DNA of 32,107 nt from Rodentolepis nana (lineage: Eukaryota > Platyhelminthes > Cestoda > Cyclophyllidea > Hymenolepididae), in assembly GCA_900617975.1 (NCBI GenBank), contig UZAE01012772.1, positions 1 through 32,107 of the forward strand, given 5' to 3'. The notes under the pieces were generated by a model. That model was given only the letters and a program-made list of their open reading frames with translations. It did no database searches and was not told where the DNA came from. Positions 21,931 through 31,660 of this stretch are shown piece by piece. Both the position numbers and the translations under genes were made by a program. Numbering within the stretch: the first letter of the stretch is position 1; each line of letters starts with the position of its first letter.

Positions 21931-23358
21931 ATCAGTATTAAAATATAAATCTGAAATAACTTGTGTCCTTAATATTTTGTAAAATTTAAAATTCGAGGAC
22001 AATATTAAGAGCTTGGTTCAATGGTGTTTTCCTTATGGTATATAATTTCGTTTTAAACAAATTGGTAACGTTTCAAAATGTCATTAAATTATGTAAAAGG
22101 CTATACATTTTTCCTGTAAGTGTATAGGCTCATCCATTTTAAATAGAATTGTCCTATTTTGTGAACAATTGGCATTTTAAAGAACATAATGTCCAATAAT
22201 ATGCCTAATTTCTGTACCAATTAATTAATTACCAAATTTCAAGATAGATCTACCACAGTATCCACCATCCTTTTAAGGTTAAATTTTCCAATTAATTTTT
22301 ATTGATTAGGAATTGAGAAGACAGGACCTTGACAAGGTCGTTTACTTCAGTGCGTCACCTCAAAATGGAAATAGGAGATTGGAAAACCTTGTTCAATGGT
22401 AAATCACGATCACTTAATAAATTGAACGATCGAATTAAACTACGACAAATATGTTTGAGCAACCATATCCACCAGACAAATTGAATAGGTCCGTTCTGAA
22501 AAATTTAAATTTACACTAGCTCTCAGCAATGGTAACTATGCCAGATATTAGCATTGCTACAAGATGAGTCATTTCGAGTGAACGAAACTTGTTTATTGTA
22601 TGTTGTGGGACCTTATTCAACCTGGTTTAGGACATTTCGCGTTGCTAGAGCTAACTAATCAAACAGAAATTTTAATCTAAATGTACAATTATTAGAGTCC
22701 ACACTGCATTGCGCGCCATTGTGTTTATTTTATGCACTTACCAATGCCATAATTGCAGTTATTGTCACTTCATTAACGTAATTACTTTTGCAAGAGTAGA
22801 ATAGAGAGATCATTGTTGAAAGCACCTTTTTGCAAATTAAATACTCTTTTTCTGTTAAAGTCTAATGAAAGTGAATGTCGTCGGATAGTTTTAACAATTT
22901 TCCCAGAGAAATGTAACCAAAGAAGGCGTTTAAAAGCTGATTTAAAGAAGACGTAAATTTTCATTTTGCACATTTTGCTCTTTATTGAAGGCGTGAGCAA
23001 ATATGGAACATTTTTGCGCAGTGTTTACCCAAATTTCCCTAATCTAACTCCCACCATCCTCACCCCATGAAGCACTCCTTACGCCCAGTTAGAGAGCCTG
23101 ATCTCTGATAATTTCAGATAATGAGCTTACCTGATTTCAAATCTCCAATTCTTCCACCTCATGGAAGGTTCTGATATCATGCTAACTGATTATATATCAA
23201 TTCCTCATAATTACATATTCACTTTTGCGACTTCCAAATTGGTCTTAAATATTGTATTCAGAGCCTGTACTATATACTTTTTCATTTAAAAATTGATACT
23301 GACGAAAATTGTACAATTTTTTTGAAGGTTTAGCGATCCATCCTGCAATCCCTCTAGA
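21931..23358. other. AT-rich stretch downstream of the pseudogene, no gene seen
   Basis: No supported frame, repeat or regulatory element recognised. Confidence 0.55.
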
Positions 23359-23369
23359 AAATCAAGATC

Positions 23370-23689
23370 GTATTTATATAAAATGGTAGGCTTTATGATA
23401 GTTATAATTAGCCCTTCACTGGCCTTCAGGCTTCACAGAGGGGAAGGAACATCAAATTGAAAAAAAAGTCGAGAGGGGGGGGGGAACAGAAGAGTGTTTC
23501 AAAGATGTAAGAGACAAACTCAAAGGTAGAACAAGGGTGAGATGAGTACTGTGAAATAGTCGAATATGGTATAGAGTGAGGTGATGGTAGTTTGAAGTGA
23601 AAAGTCAACCCCCAGTTAATAGACGTTTTGCCGTATGAATATACGTTGCCCAGGGTGCACCACGTGGAGGTAAGTCTATCGCACACCCC
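23370..23689 (-). mobile_element. SINE-like element, full length, with perfect target-site duplication
   Basis: A reverse copy flanked by perfect 11-bp repeats, AAATCAAGATC at 23359-23369 and 23690-23700. The internal tract is a run of Gs near 23476. The perfect flanks make this one of the younger insertions. Confidence 0.93.
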
Positions 23690-24047
23690 AAATCAAGATC
23701 ATTGAAGCAATACAAATTAAACTGAGGCTTTCGATGCTGTTTTTAGCTTTAAATGTCGGTTGGAATAGCATATCATTGATTTTGCAATAACGAAACCCCC
23801 AGTTAATTTGTCCTAGTTGATAGGGCCTTGACAGGCGGGTAAAATCTCAAGTAATCAGTCAAAATCCACTTGCCATCGGTAGAGGGAATAGCGGTGGAGA
23901 TTGATCTGTGCCCCTAGGACTTCACTGTCATTCATTACCATTATCAAGTTTTATATAATTTCATTACCTTTGAATAGAGAGTTCTCAATTCCCTACCACT
24001 TCGATCATCAGTCCTCAAATCTTGTTCAGTATTTCCTAATTTCGAGT

Positions 24048-24320
24048 ATGGACGGATCACGTGAACTGATGTGGAGACTGGGGACATGGATTACCAATAA
24101 CGGTGTGTATATTGAAAGTTTCTCAAAGATCTTACAGATTTATATTTTGTGGTTAGTCATCCTACCTTTAAAATCCGGATTTTTTTCAAATTGCGTTGCA
24201 TCAAATTTGCAACACCTCTTCGGTAACATTATGACAGAAACAGCTCCGAAAGGGAATCTCGAAAATGTGCTCCAGTTTATGAAGTCGAATGAATATCTAA
24301 TAACTATTTGCCAACCTTGA
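24048..24320 (+). other. Unexplained 90-codon ATG frame
   Basis: A frame open from at least 23901 has its first ATG at 24048 and ends with TGA at 24320. The product has hydrophobic stretches (YILWLVILPL) but no motif I recognise, no clear promoter and no poly(A) signal close by. It may be chance or an exon of an unseen gene. Confidence 0.12.
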
Positions 24321-24384
24321 ATCCAACTTCTCTATAAACTCGGCCCACCTGCACAAATGTCCCTCCCCCTTCATTACTTACCCA

Positions 24385-24625
24385 TTTTGCAGAGTCCTGT
24401 GGGAATAGACAAAGAGTAAACACTCACTTATGTCAATCCTCTTGGATCTGCACACATACACACACACACACACTCACACACACTCACACACCTGTATTTT
24501 ACGATAAATTAGATATTGAGGTTTGCCATCCCTCGCCTCAACGTCTCCAATCTCATTTTGACAGCTAACCTAAACAAACCTTATTTGTTTCAAGGTTGCC
24601 GCTTTCCACGCTCCCCAACTTCCCC
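24385..24625 (+). repeat. Dispersed repeat family C, copy 2, containing a CA microsatellite
   Basis: Shares AGTCCTG, GTAAACACTCACT (24416-24428), TTGACAGCTAACC and GTTTCAAGGTTGCCGC with 17400-17560. It is longer by about 80-100 bp that includes a CA/CT-rich microsatellite (24451-24492). Confidence 0.65.
24451..24492 (+). repeat. (CA)n microsatellite
   Basis: Imperfect CA repeat with CACT and CATA interruptions, inside the second copy of repeat family C. Confidence 0.9.
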
Positions 24626-24660
24626 CCTTCACCAAAATATAATCACAGAACCGTAAGGCG

Positions 24661-24711
24661 AAAGGAGGGGGAGGGGGGAGGAGGGAGGAGGGAGTGGCGG
24701 GGGGGGGGGGG
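24661..24711. repeat. G-rich tract ending in G13
   Basis: An interrupted G-rich stretch with AGG/GGA periods ending in G13 (24699-24711). It fits the pattern for intramolecular G-quadruplex formation. Confidence 0.85.
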
Positions 24712-25372
24712 TTTAATGCCATGCAAGTGGGGTTCATGTTCTTAGAAAGCACTTGCAAACCTTTAATTATAATTAAATCACGACAATGTGTAGTGTACCG
24801 ATATATACACATAGATTGTACTTAATAAGTAGGATAAAATAATAAAGTTTATTGGAAAATTGCTTCCTTTTAATACTAGGGAAAGAGTCAACACATAGGC
24901 TAGTTGATCTGAAATTAAAATAATCAAGTTAAGTGAACAGCTGTTTGTAGATTTATGGAAAATGACAGCAAAGCGACTCCGATTGAAACTACCTCACATG
25001 AGTCGTTGAAAACTAGAGTTCTGGTAATCATGACTTCAAATAAATGCTCTGTTCAATGACAAAAATAGCCAAAAACAGTAAAATTCGCTTATTTTTAAAT
25101 GTGAATCAAAATGAATGACGACTTTCAATGGTGTTTTTTACTGACTATTACGCCAACATAGGCTATTTTAGCAGAACGCCATTTGTAGAAACATCCATTT
25201 GGAATATTTTGAGGCAATCTTGAATTTAGGGGAAAATGACTCCCAGTTGCAAACTGTCAGTCCTGTTATTGCAATCCCTTACGTTGTCAGGAAATGCCTC
25301 CCAAAAAAGCAGTTCCACTTGGTTGGCTAGAGTGGCATTAGGGTCTTTGGAGTTGAACCCTTGCGAAACCCG
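24712..25372. other. AT-rich stretch, no gene seen
   Basis: Follows the G13 tract. Short frames only. Confidence 0.55.
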
Positions 25373-25638
25373 TTTCAAATGGCAGGCGTTTTAATAGTCA
25401 TCATCAGCCCTTTAGCTGACTTCAGGCTATACAGAGAGGAGGGGAACAGAATAATGATTCACTGATGTGAAGGAGACAGAGGGGCACAAAGGCAGAAAAG
25501 GGGCAAGATGAGTACTGTGGAAGTAGACGAATAAGGCAAACGAAGTCAGAAGTCAATTGCCGATTAATAGACTTGTTTGCCGTATGAGTATAAGTTGCCC
25601 AGGGTGCACCACGTGGAAATAAGTCCATTGCACACCCC
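25373..25638 (-). mobile_element. SINE-like element with internal deletions (266 bp)
   Basis: Both termini are recognisable, but roughly 50-60 bp of the body is missing, including much of the tract before GATGTT and part of the ACTACCATCACC segment. The TAAA tail is absent, the copy starting at TTTCAAATGGCAGGCG. No clear flank duplication was found. Confidence 0.85.
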
Positions 25639-27086
25639 TTTTCTTAAATATTATAAAAGCACTTTTCAAATGAATGCTCAAACATTTATTTTTTAAAATT
25701 ATTTTTTTGACATAATCCATGTACAACCCAAAAGAGTGGTACGATCAGTAACTAGCCAATTGGACAGAATTAAAGAGGAGTAGGACATGGTTCCTTGATT
25801 GCGAAATTTGTTCCTCGAATAATTCCTTTACAAAATAATAATTAATAAATAATAACAAATTCAAAGCTCTTATTTCTGCCATTTAAAAGAGAGTGTCAGA
25901 AAGCTGATCCAAATATCACGTTGGCAAATTGGAGTTAAATGCACTGCGCCCCCCCCCCCCTTTATAATTTCCATAGTGTTGTGGATTGATACGTTAACAA
26001 GCCCTGAGTAATGATCAGTAATCTCTATAACAAAATCTCCAGGTAGCAAAGGCTCCCAGGATTAGCCAAGGAAAATGAACCTATGACGTGGAATACGTTT
26101 ATCTGGGATCTGTGGTTTGTCACAGAGCGTAGTCGTTAAAGTACAATTAAGGGTTTGTGAAACCATAATCACAAACTCAATTACACCCAATGTGACAAAT
26201 TTCACGACCACACTTTCCCATCTGCCTGCGTATGCGTGAGATTTCTTCATTCAGTCATGATAGCGTTTCACTGAAGTATGCGACTAGCAGGAACTTCGGC
26301 TAATGTTAATACCATAGAGGAAATTAGTAAGACAATTTCTCTTTTTTTGGAATTAATAAGGCAATTCCTTTATAAGAAACATTAACTGAACTTTATAAAA
26401 GGTTAGTGGATATGACGAGCAAATAACATTCAATGCATGCATAATTACTTGTGAATTGTCATTGAAAGCATGTTCGGACGCTGTTTGATCGATTCACTAA
26501 GAATGGAAAAAAACATAAAACTTGCAAGATGAATTACATTTACATATTCAATCACAATTACATTACTATTGCAGCCTTTAAAATTACCATTCAATAAAAA
26601 AAATTTTACTTATAGTCATGGGAGACAAATTAATTTTTGCCCACTCTCAAAGCTCTCGATTTTTTTGTCTTTTTTTATTGACATCACTCAAATTCCCTAG
26701 GCTTTGTTTTAAACCAACTTTGTAAACGCCAAGCAGGTTGTAGAGAGAATTGGTTTGAAGGCACAAACTGAGGAATATTGGTCGCTGAAGAATTTCATTA
26801 GGAGAAAATACCAGTAATACCACGACATTTTAAAAATAAACCACTGTCTTGTAAGTTGCCTTTTTTCAAAAAGCTCCTATCACTGCTCAAAAGGTCCAAA
26901 AACTCACACATTTTTCCTTTTTCAATTTTAATTCCAGACTAATTTGCCCCAATACTACTTAACCTGGGGGCGTCCTGAGTGCATTCAACTGAAATGCCTG
27001 ACCCTCCACCTTCGCTTAAAGCCACCCAGGTGAAAAAATGGCATTATGGTTTTTCATTACCCCTTCTCCTACTCCCAGAATAACCC
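25639..27086. other. AT-rich stretch, no gene seen
   Basis: Contains a C12 run (25949-25960) and otherwise non-coding AT-rich DNA. Confidence 0.55.
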
Positions 27087-27137
27087 CTTTCCCCCCACCC
27101 CCCCTCTCCCCACCCCCCCCCNCCCCCCCCCTCTCCC
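27087..27137. repeat. Poly-C/C-rich tract with an ambiguous base
   Basis: C-runs separated by single A or T bases, including C9-N-C9 (27113-27131). The N marks uncertain length in the assembly. Confidence 0.85.
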
Positions 27138-27564
27138 CACCAAAGCCCATACACCCTCATTTAAATGAGGCATGGGAGAGGTGGGAGAGGGAGGCGGATT
27201 TTAAGGCACAGGTGCAACCACATGGTCTTCATTAAATAGTTTTGAGGAAGCTAGTCTTTACTGCCACCAGTATGCCTTTAAATGAACATGCTGTGGGTTC
27301 CATTAGTGGGTAGGTATATGAGAAACAAGGTGTAGGCAAGATCAATGTCGTGGAAGAACGCCTTTGATGCTATTAATTTTTATTCACCACATTCTCCCGA
27401 CTTCCTCTCTTTATTAACACCCACTCTACTCGTCTATCAACCCTGACGTTGAAATTGGCAAAACTAACGTCAGTAGGTTTCTTTCTTCAATGAAAACAAG
27501 CATTTCTGGAATGCGAAGGCAGTACCAAGACTCGGGTTATTTTATCAAATACTTCATTGGGAAA

Positions 27565-27895
27565 CAGGGGTGTGCGATAGACTTACCTCCACGTGGTGCA
27601 CCCTGGGCAACGCATATTCATACGCCAACCAAGTATATTAACTGGCAGTTGACTTCCCACTTCAAACTACCATCACCTCACTCTATGCCATATTTGACTA
27701 TTTCACAGTACTCACCTCACCTTTTTTCTACCTTTGTGTTTGTCTCTTACATCTTTGTAACACTCTTCTGTTCCCACCCCCTCTCGACTTTCTTTCACTT
27801 CGATGTTCCTTCCCCTCTGTGAAGCCTGAAGTCAATTAAAGGGTTAATGATAACCATCAAGACTCCTGCCATTTGATATAAATAAATGAATAAAA
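27565..27895 (+). mobile_element. SINE-like element, full length, with target-site duplication
   Basis: Complete from GGGGTGTGCG to ATAAATAAATGAATAAAA. The flanks are TCATTGGGAAA (27554-27564) and TCATTTGGAAA (27896-27906), 10/11 identical. The head palindrome is intact. Confidence 0.92.
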
Positions 27896-28176
27896 TCATT
27901 TGGAAAGTTGAGGTGAAAACCCCTCAAACAATATTGGGGTATCTTTGTCTCCTTTTACTGGAAAAATAACTGAGCGGTTTTCTTCCATCTTGTTCTCTGA
28001 CGATGGCTTTATCCATTAAAAAAAGTGAATTAGAGTTTAGAGAGCATTCAACCTCCACGCAAAAGGTACAATGATAAGCAATTAAGTCGATTCTATTTTA
28101 CCACTTATTCTGATGATTTTATTTAGAAACACAAATTGTCAAAAGTTTGTAGCACAATTAAATGAGGTAATAAATG

Positions 28177-28828
28177 CTTATTTATTGATAGCAAATAGCA
28201 GGCTTTATATTATTTATCAGGGGTGCGCAACAGACTTAAATCCACGTGGTGCACCCTGGGCAACGTATACTTATACGGCAAAAAAAGTCTATTAATCGAC
28301 AGTTGACTTCTGACTTCAAACTACCATCACCCTACTGTATGCCATATTCGACCCCTTCCACAGTACTCATCTTACCTTTTTTACGCTTTTGTGTCTGTCT
28401 ACCTGTCTCTTTTACCTCTGTGAATCATTATTCTGTCTTCCATCTTTACTTTTGTCACTTTGATGTCCCTTCTCCTCTTCGTGAAGCCCCGAAGTCAGCT
28501 CCAGGGCTAATGATAACTATCTTCAAAACTCCTGCCATTTGATATAAATAAATAAATAATTGGGAACAGCCTGCCATTTGATAAAAATAAATAAATGCTA
28601 TTTATCAATGACCCTTTGGTTGACTTCGGAATTCACAGAGGGAAGGAAAATCAAAGTCACAAAAAGTCGAGACCGGAGGGGGGGGGGAAGGAATAGAAGA
28701 GTGATTCACAGATGTAAAAGAGACGGACAAAAAGATGAAGAAAAAGGTGAGGTGAGCACTCAAGAAATGGCCAAAATATGGCATACAGTCGGGTCATGGT
28801 GGTTTGAAGTCAACTGTCGGTTAATGAG
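28177..28828 (-). mobile_element. Head-truncated SINE-like element interrupted by another copy
   Basis: The tail part (28177-28219, TTATTTATTGATAGC then AGCAGGC) and the body part (28608-28828, from ATGACCCTTTGG) form one reverse-strand copy split by the insertion at 28220-28598. The conserved head of about 75 bp is missing beyond TCGGTTAAT. The body has an internal G tract near 28677-28687. Confidence 0.85.
28220..28598 (+). mobile_element. SINE-like element nested in another copy, with duplicated 3' end
   Basis: Inserted in opposite orientation into the copy at 28177-28828. It is bounded by 9-bp duplications TATTTATCA at 28211-28219 and 28599-28607. After the first tail (ends near 28558) comes ATTGGGAACAG, then a second CCTGCCATTTGATA plus TAAA tail (28570-28597). 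The 3' terminus is therefore tandemly repeated within one insertion. Confidence 0.9.
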
Positions 28829-29762
28829 CATCATCATATTTTCTTCATTTAGAATTTCGATTGAGATGGGTGATTCATGTCAGCGCATTTTCTTTTATGT
28901 TACCTCCGAGTTGTTGTTATGAAATGAAGTTTGAGGTACAACTCAGTCAGCCTCATTAGCATGGTGGAGGGACAAGTTGTGATGACAAGGCCTTAGACTT
29001 GAAAAATACCGGACAGTGGAGTAAATTAGTATTCAAATAGGTAACCATGACAATGTATTAGTGTCTCGTCAACGTTAAATTCAATTTGAATTTTCCTGTT
29101 GACTCACAAGTCGAATGGACTTTTAAACACCACGGAAATTTATGTATCATTGATTAAGGAGTTAGGTCACCAGGTTACAAATGACTCAACTTTGGAACTG
29201 TTATATACTTATTGGTCACCAAGGTTGCCACGATCCCTAAAACTCAATAAGAAAGCGAGTTTAAATAAGGGCCAGCAACTTACCCGAAATAACACCAAGC
29301 AACGAACCCCGATTGAGTAAACTTTAACAGTTATGTGGCCAAAAGATTTTGTAAGAGAAGAAAACTGTTTCTGTTTTATTGAACCCTATCATTTTAAAGA
29401 GAAAGGATATAAATGACCAGGAATCGCTAATCTGAATGAGCCAAACGTTCCATAATCCTCTAACCGAGCAATTTTTACTGGATCAACTGTGCAACCATCT
29501 CATTGAATACCTTTGTCAACAACTTTAATTGCAATATTCACAAGACTCAGCAATGCACATTATATCCATCACTAAACTAACCCGAACAATTTAGAAAATT
29601 GAATACAACTTCGTCGGTTACGTGGAATGCATTTCAAATGAGAATGCAAGAGAACAATTAGCTCACTTCTAAACGACGAAGTTTAGTCCTTAGAAAATTA
29701 GTACGAATCACTTTAATGCCTTAAAATTCACGCTATTTCGGAGATTCCATTTGTTGATACTA
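28829..29762. other. Stretch between SINE-like copies, no gene seen
   Basis: A frame at 29099-29320 lacks an ATG start and has no recognised motif. Nothing else stands out. Confidence 0.55.
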
Positions 29763-29776
29763 TACTAGGAAAAAAC

Positions 29777-30152
29777 GGATTGCGATAGATTTACCTCCAC
29801 GTGGTGCACCCCGGGCAACGTATTCTCATACGGCAAAAAAGTCTATTAACCGGCAGTTGACTTCTGACCTCAAATTGCCATGACCCCACTGTATGTCATA
29901 TTCGACCACTACCACCATACTAATCTTACCTTTTCTCTGCCTTTGTGTCTGTCCGTTTGTCTCTGAAACGCTCTTCTGTTCCCTCCCTCCACTTTTTCTC
30001 ACTTTGATGTTCTTCCCCGCTGTGACAAGTGTCACTCTTCTGCTCCCCATCTCCACCTTTTCTCACTTTGATGTTCCTCCTCTTCTACGTGAAGACCGAA
30101 GTCAGCTAAAGGGCTAATGATAAGTGTCATAAAGCCCGCCATTTGAAATAAA
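29777..30152 (+). mobile_element. SINE-like element with internal duplication, with target-site duplication
   Basis: The flanks are TACTAGGAAAAAA (29763-29775) and TACTATGAAAAAA (30153-30165), 12/13 identical. The first bases of the head are diverged (GGATTGCG). A segment running from CTCTTCTG to CACTTTGATGTTC is present twice, at about 29970 and 30034, which adds about 64 bp. Confidence 0.9.
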
Positions 30153-30165
30153 TACTATGAAAAAA

Positions 30166-31502
30166 TCCATCTATCTCTACTCAAAGCATCATTATTTCAA
30201 ATTCGCCCTCAAGGAATAGAGGCAAAATGTCGCCGTAAGAATATTCCTATTTTCGAATTAATACGTCAATAGAATTATAATATTTTCACTTCATTTACTT
30301 TAGCTGTCATGAGGAGCTCTATAGAATTTTCTTTTATAATTTTCGAATTTATACGTGTTTTTATTGAAAGTTACATAACAATACTGACGAAGAATTTGTA
30401 CATCCATTCTCGATTCATTCAATGGCGAACAAGAGACAGTGCTTTTGATGATAAAGCGTAGTTTAACCACCCACAATTTAGGCATACGACAGACCAGCGT
30501 GTGTGTTCGTATTGGACACATTTATTTGCCGATGTCAATTACAATTGGATAATTTCTCTTACGATCGGACATTTTTTTTAGCAAGAAGACAATTTGCGGA
30601 TGTCTCTCTGAACATAAACACTTTGGCACCTCCAACCACGTACACCTGACAAGTAGAATGAAAGGATGGAATAAGAAGGGCGGTTGGGGTGGGGGTGGAA
30701 GAGGAGTTGAAAAGAGGAGACCAAGGTAAACACACCTTTCAAGACAAAAATGATCTTCCTAAGAGGGTGGGGGGTGGGAGGGGGAGGGGGAAGGCGGCAG
30801 AAGCGGCATGGTATGTTGTACTTATTTACACAAATTGACGTTTTAAATGAACACGTGTGCTTAGTGCTACACCTACTAGAGGGAATATGTCAAATTCTAC
30901 CTTATTTTTCGTACCTTCAAACAGAGAATAAATTGATAGATCCATGTAATGCGCCTCTAAGTAAACCGCTTTTTTCCTCACCATGATCTCCTTATTCAAT
31001 TTCGTTGTATGTTTTCTGTGCTTAAATAAGCTCTTAAATTATTTTGGTAACGGAAATGCTTTTTTTTATTATTTTAAGGTAAGAGTGGTAAGAGGGGGAT
31101 GCGAAGACACTGTCCTCGTGACCTGAAGAAGGAATTATGGACAGATTTTATGAATTTCTCAAACTTTGTCCCCTCCCCCCCTATGCCTCTAGAGTTAAAA
31201 GACATTGAATACTCACCTTTAGCCCATAAAGTTCTAAAATTGTGACCATTTGCGCAAATTTAATTGGAAGGAAATTCATCTTATTTGTCTGTCAATTTTT
31301 TTGTTGTTGTAATTTGTACTATCCATGTCAATACATTCAGTTACGAGATCTTTGCTTGAAGAAATTAATTTATTTCGATGGTCACATTGGAAAGCACATT
31401 TCATTTGAAATATCACATCTAAATGGAGATTTCGCCGAATTTTCTTGGCATTTCGTGGTTCTTCCTCGTTTCTTCGAAAAGATTTATATTTGCTTCAACA
31501 AC
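30166..31502. other. Stretch between SINE-like copies, no gene seen
   Basis: Contains G-rich tracts (30680-30705, 30765-30792) and AT-rich sequence. A long frame from 31242 starts at GTG and runs into the element at 31503, so it is not supported as a gene. Confidence 0.5.
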
Positions 31503-31660
31503 AGGGTGTGTAAAAGACTTACCTCCACGTGGTGCACCCTGGGCAATGTATACTCATACGGCAAAAAAGTCTATCAACCGGAAGTTGACTTCTTACTTCA
31601 CACTGCCATCATCCCGCTGTATTTCATATTCGACCCCTTCCACAGTACTCATCTTACCTT
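31503..31660 (+). mobile_element. SINE-like element lacking its 3' half
   Basis: The head and first half are well preserved (intact CCACGTGGTGCACC). Similarity ends abruptly after CATCTTACCTT at 31660. No tail and no flank duplication are visible. This truncation is opposite to the usual 5' truncation of target-primed retroelements. Confidence 0.85.
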
